Shown: positions 50,596-60,509, numbered from the stretch's first letter. The stretch: 64,000 bases of DNA from Gammaproteobacteria bacterium (GCA_027459765.1 DAIDHD010000003.1:62001-126000); one strand, 5' to 3'. The notes: generated by a model from the sequence alone, not told the origin. Made by a program: numbers and translations.

Positions 50596-53270
50596 GCGCC
50601 CGCGGCCAATTCCTGGACGCCGCACCGGACTGGCCCTACCTGCGCGAGGTCGCCGCGCAACTTGCGCAAGGTGAGCTCTCGCCGCCCGCGTTCCGCCAGG
50701 CGCTGGAGAGGGGCACCGAGCTTTTGACCGAGCGCTTCGGCGCCGACGCGCCGGTGGAGGACCTGGTGCGCGACCGCGCCCGCCTGGTGGACCTCGCCCT
50801 GAAGAGCGCCTGGGAACGCCACGCCGGGCGGTTCGCGGCGGATCTCGCTCTCCTCGCGGTCGGCGGCTACGGCCGCGGCGAGCTGCACCCGTGCTCGGAC
50901 ATCGACGTCATGGTGCTGGTGCCGAAGAGCGATGCGGTCGATTGGCAGCCCAACATCGAGCGCTTCCTCACCTTTCTGTGGGACATCGGTCTCGAGGTCG
51001 GGCACAGCGTGCGCACCATCGACGACTGCCAGCGCGAGAGCCTCGCCGACATCAGCGTCGCCACCACCCTGTTCGAGGCGCGCCTGCTGGCCGGGCCCGA
51101 GGCGCTGTTCGCCGGCATGCGCCGCGCGCTGGCGCCCGACCGCCTGTGGTCGTCGCAGGAGTTCTTCGAGGCCAAGGTCAGGGAACAGAGCGAACGCCAC
51201 CACCGCTACTTCGACACCGCCTACAACCTCGAGCCGAACGTCAAGTCGAGTCCCGGCGGACTGCGCGACATCCAGACCATCGGCTGGGTGGCGAAGCGCC
51301 ACTTCGGCACCGACACGCTGGACGGGCTGGTGGCGCACGGCTTTCTCACCCGCGAGGAACTGCGCAAGCTCAAGGCCGGCCAGTCGTTCCTGTGGAAGGT
51401 GCGCTTCGGCCTGCACGTGCTCACCGGACGGCGCGAGGACCGGTTGCTGTTCGATCACCAGATCAAGCTCGCCAAGCTGTTCGGCTACGAGGACGCGAGC
51501 TTCACGCTCGCGGTCGAGCAGCTGATGCAGAAGTACTACCGCACCGTGATGGACGTGAGCCTGCTCAACGAGATGCTGCTGCAGCTGTTTCGCGAGGCCA
51601 TCCTCACCCAGAGCGGACCGCCGCTGCCGGTCAACGCCCGCTTCCAGATCCGCAACGACTGCCTCGAGGTGAGCAACCCCGAGGTGTTCGCGCGCAATCC
51701 GTCCGCGCTGCTCGAGCTGTTCGTGCTGCTGCAGCAGCACCCGGAGCTGCGCGGCGTGCGCGCCGAGACCATCCGTCTGGTGGGGTCGCACCTGTGGCTC
51801 ATCGACGAGGAGTTCCGCCAGAACCCGCGTCACCACCGGGTGTTCATGGAGATGCTGCGCGCCCCGGTCGGGGTCACCCACGAGTTGCGGCGCATGAACC
51901 TGTACGGCGTGCTCGGACGCTACATACCGGCGTTCGGCCGCGTGGTCGGCCGGATGCAGTACGACCTGTTCCACGCCTACACCGTCGACGAGCACACGCT
52001 GTTCGTGGTGAGCAACCTGCGGCGCCTGGCCATGCCGAAGTTCAACCACGAATTCCCCGCCTTGAGCCAGATCATGCAGTCGCTGCCGCGGCCGGAGCTC
52101 GCCTACCTCGCCGCCCTGTTCCACGACATCGCCAAGGGGCGCGGCGGCGATCACTCCGAGCTCGGCGCGGTGGATGCGGAGGCCTTCTGCCTGGAACAGG
52201 GGCTGCCGCGCTACGAGGCGCGGCTGGTGGCGTGGCTGGTGCGCAATCACCTGATCTTTTCGATCACCGCGCAGAAGAAGGACATCAGCGATCCGGACGT
52301 GGTGCAGGAATTCGCGCGCCGGGTCGGCGACCAGGCGCATCTCGACTACCTCTACGTGCTCACCGTCGCGGACGTGCGCGGCACCAACCCGAAGCTGTGG
52401 AACGCGTGGAAGGCGCGGCTGTTCGAGGAGTTCTACGAACGCACCAAGCGCGCCCTGCGGCGCGGTATCGAGACCCCGGTCGACCAGGAGGAGCTCGTTC
52501 GCGAGACCCAGGAGCAGGCGCGGGCGCTGCTGCCGGGGCTCGACCCCGCGCTCGTGGCCGCGGTCTGGTCGCGCTGGACCGACACGTATTTCCTGCGGTT
52601 CACGGCCGAGGAGATCGCCTGGCACACCACCCTGCTCGCGCGGCGCGACGGCGGCGAGGACGCGCCGCTGGTCGCGATCCGCCAGCTCGCCGAGCGCGGC
52701 GGCACCGCCGTGCTCACCTACACGCCGCACCAGCTGCCGAGCTTCGCCTGCACGACCGCGGTGCTCGACCAGCTGGGGCTGAACGTGGTGGACGCGCGCC
52801 TGGTGGCGAGCGCCGACGGCCACAGCCTGGAGACCTACGTGGTGCTCGAGGACAATGGCGCGCTGATCACCGATCCGGCGCGCATCCGCGACATCGAGCG
52901 CGGACTTACGCGCGCGCTCGAACAGCCCAATGAGGCGCCGTTGACGGTGACCCGGCGCGCGCCGCGCCAGGTGCGCATGTTCTCGACGCCCACCCAGGTG
53001 AACCTGAGCCTGGATGCACGCAACGGCCGCACCATCCTCGAGCTCGTGGCCGCGGATCGCCCGGGCCTGCTCTCCGAGGTCGGCAAGGTGTTCAAGGACG
53101 AACACGTGGCGATCGCGGGCGCGAAGATCATGACCGTCGGCGAGCGCGCGGAGGACGTGTTCTACGTCACCGACGACGACGGCCGCGAGCTCGGCGAGGA
53201 CGCCTGCCGGCGCGTGCAGGAGGCGCTGACGCGCGCCCTGGACCGGCGCGACGGGCCGCCGCGGATCTGA
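50592..53270 (+). CDS. glnD: bifunctional uridylyltransferase/uridylyl-removing enzyme GlnD
   Basis: An 892-residue nitrogen sensor that uridylylates PII (GlnB/GlnK) when glutamine is low and removes UMP when it is high. The nucleotidyltransferase motif GGYGRGELHPCSDIDVMVLV is at residues 91-110. The HD phosphohydrolase domain carries LFHDIAKGRGGDHSE, and two ACT domains finish the protein (LSLDARNGRTILELVAADRP in the second). Start is TTG 50592, overlapping the map stop as TTGA; no ATG or GTG lies in the N-terminal 100 codons in a suitable place. Confidence 0.95.
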   Translation: MSARGQFLDAAPDWPYLREVAAQLAQGELSPPAFRQALERGTELLTERFGADAPVEDLVRDRARLVDLALKSAWERHAGRFAADLALLAVGGYGRGELHPCSDIDVMVLVPKSDAVDWQPNIERFLTFLWDIGLEVGHSVRTIDDCQRESLADISVATTLFEARLLAGPEALFAGMRRALAPDRLWSSQEFFEAKVREQSERHHRYFDTAYNLEPNVKSSPGGLRDIQTIGWVAKRHFGTDTLDGLVAHGFLTREELRKLKAGQSFLWKVRFGLHVLTGRREDRLLFDHQIKLAKLFGYEDASFTLAVEQLMQKYYRTVMDVSLLNEMLLQLFREAILTQSGPPLPVNARFQIRNDCLEVSNPEVFARNPSALLELFVLLQQHPELRGVRAETIRLVGSHLWLIDEEFRQNPRHHRVFMEMLRAPVGVTHELRRMNLYGVLGRYIPAFGRVVGRMQYDLFHAYTVDEHTLFVVSNLRRLAMPKFNHEFPALSQIMQSLPRPELAYLAALFHDIAKGRGGDHSELGAVDAEAFCLEQGLPRYEARLVAWLVRNHLIFSITAQKKDISDPDVVQEFARRVGDQAHLDYLYVLTVADVRGTNPKLWNAWKARLFEEFYERTKRALRRGIETPVDQEELVRETQEQARALLPGLDPALVAAVWSRWTDTYFLRFTAEEIAWHTTLLARRDGGEDAPLVAIRQLAERGGTAVLTYTPHQLPSFACTTAVLDQLGLNVVDARLVASADGHSLETYVVLEDNGALITDPARIRDIERGLTRALEQPNEAPLTVTRRAPRQVRMFSTPTQVNLSLDARNGRTILELVAADRPGLLSEVGKVFKDEHVAIAGAKIMTVGERAEDVFYVTDDDGRELGEDACRRVQEALTRALDRRDGPPRI

Positions 53271-53291
53271 CTCACACAACGGGACCAGCGG

Positions 53292-54122
53292 ATGAACGAA
53301 GCGGAATTGAAGGCGGTGATCGAAGCGGCGTACGAGCGGCGCGCGGAGATAACGCCGCAGAACGCGCCCCGCGACCTGAAGGCCGCCGTGCACGAGACCA
53401 TCGAGTCGCTCGATTCGGGAGCGCGGCGGGTGGCGGAGCCCTCGGCGGCGGGCTGGCGCGTCAACGAGTGGCTGAAGAAGGCGGTGCTGCTCTCCTTTCG
53501 CATCTCCGCCAACGAGGTCATCGGCGCATCCGCGCTCAACTTCTACGACAAGGTTCCGCTCAAGTACGACGGCTGGGACGAGGGGCGCTTCGCGCGCGCC
53601 GGCGTGCGCGTGGTGCCGCCCGCCACCGTGCGCCGCGGCGCCTACGTGGCCGCGAACGCGGTGCTGATGCCGAGCTACGTCAACATCGGCGCCTACGTCG
53701 ATTCCGGCACCATGGTGGACACCTGGGCCACCGTGGGTTCCTGCGCGCAGATCGGCAGGAACGTGCACCTGTCCGGCGGCGTCGGCATCGGCGGGGTGCT
53801 CGAGCCGCTGCAGGCGAATCCCACCATCATCGAGGACGACTGTTTCATCGGCGCCCGCTCCGAGATCGTCGAGGGCGTGGTGGTCGAGCGCGGCGCCGTG
53901 ATCTCCATGGGCGTGTTCATCGGCCAGAGCACGCGCATCTACGACCGCGAGCGCGACCAGGTGTCCTACGGCCGGGTGCCCGCCGGTGCGGTGGTGGTTC
54001 CGGGAACGCTCCCGGCCGCCAACGGCAAGTACGCCCTCGCCTGCGCGGTGATCGTCAAGCGCGTCGACGCCCAGACCCGCGCCAAGACCTCGATCAACGA
54101 ACTGTTGCGCGGCGCCGACTGA
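53292..54122 (+). CDS. dapD: tetrahydrodipicolinate N-succinyltransferase
   Basis: A 276-residue beta-helix acyltransferase in lysine/diaminopimelate synthesis, succinylating tetrahydrodipicolinate. The N-terminal helical part ([31 protein letters not shown]) and hexapeptide repeats ([20 protein letters not shown]) are typical; the C-terminus [13 protein letters not shown] matches. It follows glnD by 21 bases. Its TGA lies in one arm of the inverted repeat at 54119-54152. Confidence 0.96.
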   Translation: MNEAELKAVIEAAYERRAEITPQNAPRDLKAAVHETIESLDSGARRVAEPSAAGWRVNEWLKKAVLLSFRISANEVIGASALNFYDKVPLKYDGWDEGRFARAGVRVVPPATVRRGAYVAANAVLMPSYVNIGAYVDSGTMVDTWATVGSCAQIGRNVHLSGGVGIGGVLEPLQANPTIIEDDCFIGARSEIVEGVVVERGAVISMGVFIGQSTRIYDRERDQVSYGRVPAGAVVVPGTLPAANGKYALACAVIVKRVDAQTRAKTSINELLRGAD

Positions 54123-54152
54123 CGCCGCGGCCCGGCCGATCCGCGGCGTCAG
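54119..54152. terminator. symmetrical hairpin containing both convergent stop codons
   Basis: TGACGCCGCGG (54120-54130) and CCGCGGCGTCA (54141-54151) are perfect inverted repeats around a 10-base loop, with one more C-G pair outside. The left arm begins with the dapD stop TGA, the right arm ends with the pstB1 stop read on the minus strand. Likely bidirectional terminator, though no T-run is present. Confidence 0.55.
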
Positions 54153-54958
54153 CCGAAGCGGCCGGTGATGTAGTCTTCGGTGAGCTTCTGGCGCGGATTG
54201 GTGAAGATCCGGTCCGTCGGGCCGACCTCGACCAGATCCCCCATGTGAAAGTAGGCGGTTCGCTGCGAGACGCGAGCGGCCTGCTGCATGTTGTGGGTGA
54301 CGATGACGATGGCGTAGTTGGCCCGCAATTCGTCGATCAAGTCCTCGACCTTGGCGCTCGCGATCGGGTCGAGAGCCGACGTGGGCTCGTCCATCAGGAT
54401 CACTTCCGGGCTCACCGCGATGGTGCGCGCGATGCACAAGCGCTGCTGCTGTCCGCCCGACAGGCTGGTTCCCGGCGTCGACAGCCGGTCCTTCACCTCG
54501 TCCCAGAGTCCGGCGCGCTGCAGGCTCACGGTCACGATCTCGTCGAGGTCGGTACGGTGCCGGGCGAGGCCGTGGATGCGAGGTCCGTAGGCCACGTTGG
54601 CATAGATCGACTGCGGGAACGGCGTCGGCTTCTGAAACACGATCCCGACGCGCGCGCGAAGCTGCGCGACGTCCTGGCCAGGACCGTAGATGTCCTGGCC
54701 GTCCAGGGTGATGGTGCCGGAGACGCGTGCGTGCGCAATGGTGTCGTTCATGCGGTTCAGGCAGCGCAGGAAGGTCGACTTGCCGCAACCCGAGGGCCCG
54801 ATCATGGCGAGCACCTGGTTGCGGCCGATGTCCAGGCTCACGCTCTTCACCGCGTGCTTGTCGCCGTAGTGCACGTCGACCCGGCGCGCACTCATCACGG
54901 GCGACGCCACCACGTCCGCCGCGGGCGGCGTCTCTGCCAACATCGGAGAGTCGTTCAT
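54149..54958 (-). CDS. pstB: phosphate ABC transporter ATP-binding protein (copy 1)
   Basis: A 269-residue ATPase from ATG 54958 (an in-frame ATG at 54979 would add seven codons; AGGGGG lies between them). Walker [10 protein letters not shown], PstB-specific [14 protein letters not shown], signature [13 protein letters not shown] and Walker [13 protein letters not shown] are intact, with the C-terminus [11 protein letters not shown]. It energises high-affinity phosphate uptake. It is the last gene of the operon and a diverged paralogue of the adjacent pstB2. Confidence 0.93.
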   Translation of the reverse strand: MNDSPMLAETPPAADVVASPVMSARRVDVHYGDKHAVKSVSLDIGRNQVLAMIGPSGCGKSTFLRCLNRMNDTIAHARVSGTITLDGQDIYGPGQDVAQLRARVGIVFQKPTPFPQSIYANVAYGPRIHGLARHRTDLDEIVTVSLQRAGLWDEVKDRLSTPGTSLSGGQQQRLCIARTIAVSPEVILMDEPTSALDPIASAKVEDLIDELRANYAIVIVTHNMQQAARVSQRTAYFHMGDLVEVGPTDRIFTNPRQKLTEDYITGRFG

Positions 54959-54981
54959 GACGGCCGCGTCCCCCTGCATGC

Positions 54982-55824
54982 CTAGCCGAAACGGCCCGTG
55001 ATGTAGTCGTCGGTGCGCCGCTGCTTCGGCGCGGTGAACAGCTCGCCGGAGGGCCCCATCTCGACCAGTTCGCCCAGGTACATGAAGCCGGTGACGTTCG
55101 AGACGCGAGCCGCCTGTTGAAGGTTGTGGGTCACGATCACGATGCAGTAGCGCTCGCGCAGCGCCTGCAGCGTCTCCTCGACCCGGAGCGTGGAGATCGG
55201 ATCGAGCGCGGCCGTGGGCTCGTCGAGCAGCAGCACCTCCGGCCGCACGGCAATGGCGCGCGCGATGCAAAGGCGCTGCTGCTGGCCGCCGGAGAGGCTG
55301 CGCCCGTCGGCGTGCAGCTTGTCCTTCACCTCCTCGAAGAGCGCGGCGTCGCGCAGCGCCTCCTCCACGCGATCCTTGATTTCGGTGCGCTTGAAGCCGC
55401 CGGCGAGCCGCAGCCCGAACGCGACGTTGTCGAACACCGACATCGGAAACGGGGTCGGCTTCTGGAACACCATGCCGACCCGAAAGCGGAGTTCGGCGAC
55501 GTCCACGTGCGTGCCGAGAATGTTCTCCCCGCCGATGAGCACCTCGCCCGCGGCCCGCTGACCGGGATAGAGCGCGTACATGCGGTTCAACACCCGCAGC
55601 AGCGTCGACTTGCCGCAGCCCGAGGGTCCGATCAGCGCGGTGATGGTGCGGTCGGCGAGCGCCATGTTGACGTTGAACAGCGCCTGCGATTCGCCGTAGA
55701 AGAAGTCGAGGCCGCGCGTCTCGATCTTGACCGACGCAGCCGGCCCGGGCGCGGCCGGCGCGGCGACCGACGGCGGCGCCGGCCGGGTCTTCAGCTCCTT
55801 GGGCGTCTTCGACGAGGGGATCAC
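54982..55824 (-). CDS. pstB: phosphate ABC transporter ATP-binding protein (copy 2)
   Basis: A 280-residue PstB with a 30-residue Pro/Ala-rich N-terminal extension. Walker [26 protein letters not shown], signature [13 protein letters not shown] and Walker [13 protein letters not shown] are intact; it ends [11 protein letters not shown]. The GTG start overlaps the pstA stop (GTGA). Side by side with copy 1 the two share motifs but differ through most of the helical domain, so the duplication is not recent. Which one pairs with PstCA, or whether they form a heterodimer, is open. Confidence 0.93.
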   Translation of the reverse strand: MIPSSKTPKELKTRPAPPSVAAPAAPGPAASVKIETRGLDFFYGESQALFNVNMALADRTITALIGPSGCGKSTLLRVLNRMYALYPGQRAAGEVLIGGENILGTHVDVAELRFRVGMVFQKPTPFPMSVFDNVAFGLRLAGGFKRTEIKDRVEEALRDAALFEEVKDKLHADGRSLSGGQQQRLCIARAIAVRPEVLLLDEPTAALDPISTLRVEETLQALRERYCIVIVTHNLQQAARVSNVTGFMYLGELVEMGPSGELFTAPKQRRTDDYITGRFG

Positions 55825-56675
55825 CGCGCGGCTCCGCGCGAACGCTGCAACAGCGCGAGGATCGAGCGTGCGGCGATCGACAGCACGAGGATGGCGACGG
55901 TGACGATCAGTGCGCCGGCCCAGGCGAGCGATTGCCAGTCCTTGTAGGGACTCAACGCGAACTGGAATATCACCACGGGCAGATTCGCCATCGGCGCCGA
56001 CAGATCCGTGCTCCAGAACTGGTTGTTGAGCGCCGTGAACAGCAGCGGCGCGGTCTCACCGCTGATGCGCGCCACCGCCAGCAGCAATCCGGTGACGATG
56101 CCGCTGCGCGCCGCCGGATACAGCACGCTCACCGTGGTGCGCCAGGGATAGGCGCCGAGCGCGGCCGAGGAGTCCTTCATGCCGGCCGGCACCAGGTTCA
56201 GCATGTCCTCGGTGGTGCGCAGCGTCACCGGTATCGCCAGCACCGCGAGCGCGAGCGCACCGGCGAGCGCCGAGAAGTGCCCCATGCGCACCACCAGGAT
56301 GGCGTATACGAACAGCCCGACGATGATCGACGGCGCCGACAGCAGCACGTCGTTGATGAAGCGGATCGCCGTGGACAGGCGCGAGTCGCGGCCGTACTCG
56401 GCGAGGTAGGTGCCGGCGAGCACGCCGATGGGCGAGCCGATGAGGATTCCGAGCAGCGTCATCACGGCACTGCCGTAGAGCGCGTTGAGCAGACCGCCCT
56501 GCCCGCCCGGCGGCGGCGTCATCTGCGTGAAAAGCCGCCAGGACAGGGCCGCGACGCCGTGCGACAGGAGCGTCCAGAGGATCGCCGCCAGACAGGCGAG
56601 CCCGACCGCGGTCGCCAGGACCGACAGTCCGAGGAACAGCACGTTGTTCCAGCGCCTGAGGCTGCGGCGCTTCAT
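55821..56675 (-). CDS. pstA: phosphate ABC transporter permease PstA
   Basis: A 284-residue inner-membrane permease with six hydrophobic segments. The EAA-type coupling loop is recognisable in [43 protein letters not shown] and [16 protein letters not shown] are characteristic of PstA. ATG 56675 overlaps the pstC stop (ATGA); an upstream open frame to 57323 is the shadow of pstC. Confidence 0.95.
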   Translation of the reverse strand: MKRRSLRRWNNVLFLGLSVLATAVGLACLAAILWTLLSHGVAALSWRLFTQMTPPPGGQGGLLNALYGSAVMTLLGILIGSPIGVLAGTYLAEYGRDSRLSTAIRFINDVLLSAPSIIVGLFVYAILVVRMGHFSALAGALALAVLAIPVTLRTTEDMLNLVPAGMKDSSAALGAYPWRTTVSVLYPAARSGIVTGLLLAVARISGETAPLLFTALNNQFWSTDLSAPMANLPVVIFQFALSPYKDWQSLAWAGALIVTVAILVLSIAARSILALLQRSRGAAR

Positions 56676-57631
56676 GTGGCGGCGCCCGCGCTGCGCGACA
56701 GCCGCCGCAGCATGAGCTGCGCCAGCGCGATCACGGTGAAGGTGATCAGGAACAGGAGCAGCCCGAGCGCGATCAGCGACGAGGTGTACAGGTCGCCCAC
56801 CGCCTCGGTGAACTCGTTGGCGATCGCCGAGGAGATCGTGGTGCCGGGCGCGAGCAGCGACGCGCTGATGCGGTGCGCGTTGCCGATCACGAAGGTCACC
56901 GCCATGGTCTCGCCGAGCGCGCGGCCGAGGCCGAGCATGACGCCGCCGACGATGCCGACGCGCGAGTGCGGCACCACCACGTGCCACATCACCTCCCAGG
57001 TGGTGGCACCGAGACCGTAGCCGGACTCCTTCAGCATCGCCGGCACGGTCTCGAACACGTCGCGCATGGTGGCGGCGATGAACGGCAGCACCATGATGGC
57101 GAGCACCAGGCCGGCGGTGAGCACGCCGATGCCGTAGGGAGGCCCCTTGAACAGCGCGTGCAGGACCGGAATGGGCGCGGCGTGGGCGATCAGCCAGGGT
57201 TGCACGTGGCGCTGCAGGATGGGCGCCAGCACGAACAGGCCCCAGATGCCGAAGATGATGCTCGGCACCGCGGCCAGCAGTTCCACCGCGACGCCGATGG
57301 GCCGCTTCAGCACCGCCGGACAAAGCTGGGTGAGGAACAGCGCGATCCCGAACGCCGTGGGCACGGCGATCAGCATCGCGATGGTCGAGGTCACCAGCGT
57401 GCCGTAGATGGGTCCGAGCGCACCGTACTCGTCGGTGACCGGGTTCCAGGCCTCGGTGGTGACGAACTTCGGCCCGAAGTGGCTCACCGCGGGCCAGGCG
57501 CCCTTCACGAGCGACAACGCGACCCCGCCGAGGATCAGCAGCACCAGCACGGCGGCCGCCAGCGTGGCACCGCGAAAAACGCGCTCGTAGACGAGCTGCC
57601 GGGCGGCGTGTCGCGCGTCGATGATGGCCAC
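56672..57631 (-). CDS. pstC: phosphate ABC transporter permease PstC
   Basis: A 319-residue permease, six membrane segments. PstC features are [20 protein letters not shown] in the first periplasmic loop, [17 protein letters not shown] and the EAA loop [20 protein letters not shown] followed by [10 protein letters not shown]. Start is GTG 57631 with AGGAG twelve bases upstream. It follows pstS after 132 bases holding a strong hairpin (57687-57722). Confidence 0.95.
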   Translation of the reverse strand: MAIIDARHAARQLVYERVFRGATLAAAVLVLLILGGVALSLVKGAWPAVSHFGPKFVTTEAWNPVTDEYGALGPIYGTLVTSTIAMLIAVPTAFGIALFLTQLCPAVLKRPIGVAVELLAAVPSIIFGIWGLFVLAPILQRHVQPWLIAHAAPIPVLHALFKGPPYGIGVLTAGLVLAIMVLPFIAATMRDVFETVPAMLKESGYGLGATTWEVMWHVVVPHSRVGIVGGVMLGLGRALGETMAVTFVIGNAHRISASLLAPGTTISSAIANEFTEAVGDLYTSSLIALGLLLFLITFTVIALAQLMLRRLSRSAGAAT

Positions 57632-57686
57632 GGTCGAGTGGAGCTCCTGCGGGTCTGCTCGGGGACTTCAGCGTTGCCTAAACGAC

Positions 57687-57722
57687 GGAAGCCGGCGCAA
57701 TCGCTTCATTGCACCGGCCTCC
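57687..57722 (-). promoter_or_regulatory. intercistronic hairpin between pstS and pstC
   Basis: As RNA on the minus strand, GGAGGCCGGUGCAAU pairs with AUUGCGCCGGCUUCC over 15 positions (two G-U pairs) around a 6-base loop GAAGCG. Such structures after a binding-protein gene usually stabilise the upstream message or partly stop transcription, so that PstS is made in excess over the membrane components. Confidence 0.6.
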
Positions 57723-57763
57723 GGTTCCGAGTCGCTATTCTACGACGAGCCGGGCCTTTCGCC

Positions 57764-58804
57764 TTACTTGCCGCTCCACACCGGCTTGCCGCCGGCGCTG
57801 ATCTCGGTGCTCCAGGTCTTCTTCACCTGGGCGATGAGCGAGGCAGGCAGCGGCACGTAGTCGAGCTCGTTGGCCATGCCGGCGCCGTTGGCGTATGCCC
57901 AGGAGAAGAACTTGAGCGCCTCGCCAGCCGCGGCGGCGTCTTCCGGCTGGTGATACATGAGGATGAAGCTCGCACCGGTGATGGGCCAGCTCTTGGCGCC
58001 GGCCTGGTCGGTGAGGATCAGGTAGTAGCCATCGGCGTGCGCCCAGTCGGCGTTGGCGGCCGCGGCCTGGAAGCTCTCGGCGCTCGGCGCCACCGCCTTG
58101 CCGGCCTTGTTCACCAGCATCACGTACGCCATCTTGTTCTGCTTGGCGTAGGCGTACTCGACGTAACCGATGGCGCCGTCGGTCTGCGCGGTCATGTTGG
58201 CCACGCCCTCGTTGCCCTTGGCGCCGATGCCGCTCGGCCACTGCACCGAGGTATTGGCGCCGATGTTCGACTTGAACTTGGCGCTTTCCTTGGAGAGGTA
58301 GTCCGAGAACAGGAAGTTCGTGCCGGAGCCGTCGGAGCGGTACACCGGCGCGATCGGGGTCGCCGGCAGGGCGAGCTTGGGGTTCAGCTTCTTGATCGCC
58401 GGATCGTTCCACTGGGTGATGTCACCGAGATAGATCGCGGCGAGGGTCGCGCCGTCGAGTTGCATGGCGCCCGCCGCGATGCCCTTGACGTTCACCACCG
58501 GCACCACGCCGCCGATGATCATCGGGAACTGCAGCAGTCCGGCCGCCTTCAGGTCCTCGGGCTTCAAGGGCATGTCGGAGGCGCCGAAGGTGACGGTCTT
58601 GGCCTTGATCTGCTTGATGCCGCCACCGGAGCCGATCGACTGGTAGTTGAGGCCCACCCCGCTCGCCTTCTTGTAGGCGTCCGCCCACTTGGCGTAGATG
58701 GGGTACGGGAAGGTGGCACCGGCGCCGGAAATGTCGGCGGCGGCGGCGGCCAGCGTGAACACGGCGGCAATCCCCGCCACGGCCATGCGCGTCATCAATT
58801 TCAT
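57764..58804 (-). CDS. pstS: periplasmic phosphate-binding protein PstS
   Basis: A 346-residue binding protein with a signal peptide (cleavage near TLAAAAA, residue 24). The mature start ISGAGATFPYPIYAKWADAY and binding motifs YQSIGSGGGI, VTFGASDMPL, and VYRSDGSGTNFLFSDYL carry the phosphate ligands. ATG 58804 starts a proper signal sequence; a longer frame to 58885 includes the Pho box region. First gene of pstS-pstC-pstA-pstB-pstB, preceded by a Pho box. Confidence 0.96.
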   Translation of the reverse strand: MKLMTRMAVAGIAAVFTLAAAAADISGAGATFPYPIYAKWADAYKKASGVGLNYQSIGSGGGIKQIKAKTVTFGASDMPLKPEDLKAAGLLQFPMIIGGVVPVVNVKGIAAGAMQLDGATLAAIYLGDITQWNDPAIKKLNPKLALPATPIAPVYRSDGSGTNFLFSDYLSKESAKFKSNIGANTSVQWPSGIGAKGNEGVANMTAQTDGAIGYVEYAYAKQNKMAYVMLVNKAGKAVAPSAESFQAAAANADWAHADGYYLILTDQAGAKSWPITGASFILMYHQPEDAAAAGEALKFFSWAYANGAGMANELDYVPLPASLIAQVKKTWSTEISAGGKPVWSGK

Positions 58805-58871
58805 GAGTTCTCTCCGCTTGGATGGTCTGCGACCGGTCGCCCTAAGGAGGGGCCGGCCGGACTTGCGCGGC

Positions 58872-58905
58872 AGTATCGACAGCATTTATGTCAGTTTCAT
58901 GACAA
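58872..58905 (-). promoter_or_regulatory. Pho box and -10 of the pst operon
   Basis: Minus strand TTGTCAT-GAAA-CTGACAT (58905-58888) matches the PhoB box CTGTCAT-N4-CTGTCAT at 12 of 14 repeat positions with an A-rich centre. After ten bases comes GATACT (58877-58872), a suitable -10, with no -35 needed at PhoB-activated promoters. Expected to be induced under phosphate limitation. Confidence 0.75.
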
Positions 58906-58952
58906 GCCGGTGTCGAATCGAACCGCCGCGTCGCACCGCCGCACCGTACCCG

Positions 58953-60500
58953 TCAGGGCAGGTAGTCGGCGGCCACCGTCTCGTCCACCGCCGGACGACG
59001 CCCGCCGAGGGCGTCGAACAGCGGGGTCAGCACCACGGCCAGCGCCAGATTCACCACCAGGGTGTACACGGCCGTGTACCCGGGCAGGGTGAAGCTTCCG
59101 AGGTGCAGGTCGAAGGCCGGCTTCAGATTCGAGGCGACCGCCATGGTGGTGCCCAGGTAGGTACCCACGGCCCAGCCGACCAGCAGCGCCCAGGCGTTGA
59201 ACCAGCGGGTGTAGGCCCCGAGCATCACCGCCGGCAGCGTCTGGATGATCCAGATGCCGCCGAGCAGCTGGAGCTGGATGGCGTACTTGGTGGGCACGAA
59301 CAAGATGAACACCAGCGCGCCGAATTTCACCACCAGCGACACGAGCTTGGCCATGCGCGCCTCGTCCTTGTCGGACGGGTTCTTGTTGATGAATTCGCGG
59401 TGGATGTTGCGCGTGTAGAGATTGGCGGCGGCGATGGACATGATGGCGGCCGGCACCAGCGCGCCGATGCCCACCGCGGCGAAGGCGACGCCCACGAACC
59501 AGGACGGGAAACTGTGCAGCATGAGCGCCGGCACGGAGAAATTGGTTCCGAACTGTTTGAAGCCCGCGGCGTACTCCGGCAACTTGTCTACGCCCGCGGC
59601 CAGCGCGAAGAAGCCGAACAGGGCCAGCAAGCCGAGCACGAAGGTGTAGCCCGGGAGCATGGCCGCGTTGCGGCGGATCGCGTGGCCGGAGCTCGCGCTC
59701 AGGATGGCCGTGAGCGTATGCGGATAGAGGAACAGTGCCAGCGCCGAGCCGAAGGCGAGCGTGGCGTAGGCGCTGTACGCACCGGTGGTGTTCGGGCCCG
59801 GCACCGCCAGCAGGATCTTCTGCGCCGGTACGGCGGCGAAGATCTTGCCGAAACCGCCCAGCTGGATGGGGATCACCACCACCGCCGCGACCGCGGTCAC
59901 GTAAATGAGGAGGTCTTTGACCACCGCGATCGAGGCCGGCGCGCGCAGGCCGCTGGAATAGGTGAACGCGGCGAGCACCACGAAAGCGATGATGAGCGGC
60001 AGGTCGGCGGCGAGCCCGGTGCCGGACACCCCCATGGCGCCGATGACCACCTGGATGCCGACCAGCTGCAACGCGATGTAGGGCATGGTGGCGACGATGC
60101 CCGTGAGGGTGATGGCGAGCGCGAGCCAGCGGTTGCCGAAGCGGCCGCGCACGAAATCCCCGGCGGTGATGTAGCCGCGCTTGTGGCACACGTGCCAGAG
60201 CCGGCGAAAGGCGAGGAACAGGATGGGGTAGATGATGACGGTGTAGGGGACCGCGAAGAAGGCGACGGCACCCGCGCCGAAGGCGAGCGCCGGCACCGCA
60301 ATGAAGGTGTACGCCGTGTACACGTCGCCGCCTACCAGAAACCAGGTGATCAGGGTGCCGAAGCGGCGCCCGCCGAGACCCCATTCGTGGAGCTGGTCGA
60401 GATCGCCCTTGCGCCAGTTGGCGGCCGCGAAGCCGAGCCAGGTGATCAGCCCAAACAGCGCCAGGAATACGGTGAGCGCGACCCAATTGACGTCTTGCAC
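58953..60500 (-). CDS. MctP-type sodium:solute (SSS) symporter, monocarboxylate uptake
   Basis: A 515-residue inner-membrane transporter with about 13 hydrophobic segments and the SSS family fold (GLGGRRFGTLITWFLVGGDV, ITAGDFVRGRFGNRWLALA, SIAAANLYTRNIHREF). It most resembles MctP, which carries lactate, pyruvate, propionate or alanine in rhizobia. The partner DUF3311 gene lies nine bases upstream, an association typical of this subgroup. Start GTG 60500 follows GAGGTGA. The exact substrate is unproven. It ends 148 bases before pstS and may share no regulation with it. Confidence 0.85.
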   Translation of the reverse strand: MQDVNWVALTVFLALFGLITWLGFAAANWRKGDLDQLHEWGLGGRRFGTLITWFLVGGDVYTAYTFIAVPALAFGAGAVAFFAVPYTVIIYPILFLAFRRLWHVCHKRGYITAGDFVRGRFGNRWLALAITLTGIVATMPYIALQLVGIQVVIGAMGVSGTGLAADLPLIIAFVVLAAFTYSSGLRAPASIAVVKDLLIYVTAVAAVVVIPIQLGGFGKIFAAVPAQKILLAVPGPNTTGAYSAYATLAFGSALALFLYPHTLTAILSASSGHAIRRNAAMLPGYTFVLGLLALFGFFALAAGVDKLPEYAAGFKQFGTNFSVPALMLHSFPSWFVGVAFAAVGIGALVPAAIMSIAAANLYTRNIHREFINKNPSDKDEARMAKLVSLVVKFGALVFILFVPTKYAIQLQLLGGIWIIQTLPAVMLGAYTRWFNAWALLVGWAVGTYLGTTMAVASNLKPAFDLHLGSFTLPGYTAVYTLVVNLALAVVLTPLFDALGGRRPAVDETVAADYLP

Positions 60501-60509
60501 GGTGTCACC

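Noticed and set aside
50526-54788. 1420-codon open frame on the minus strand opposite glnD and dapD
   Set aside because: It is the antisense shadow of two complete, conserved genes, with no domain signature and no start context.
54149-55824. Recent duplication or assembly error behind the two pstB genes
   Set aside because: Outside the ATPase motifs the two proteins differ widely in sequence and N-terminal length, so both are genuine, old paralogues.
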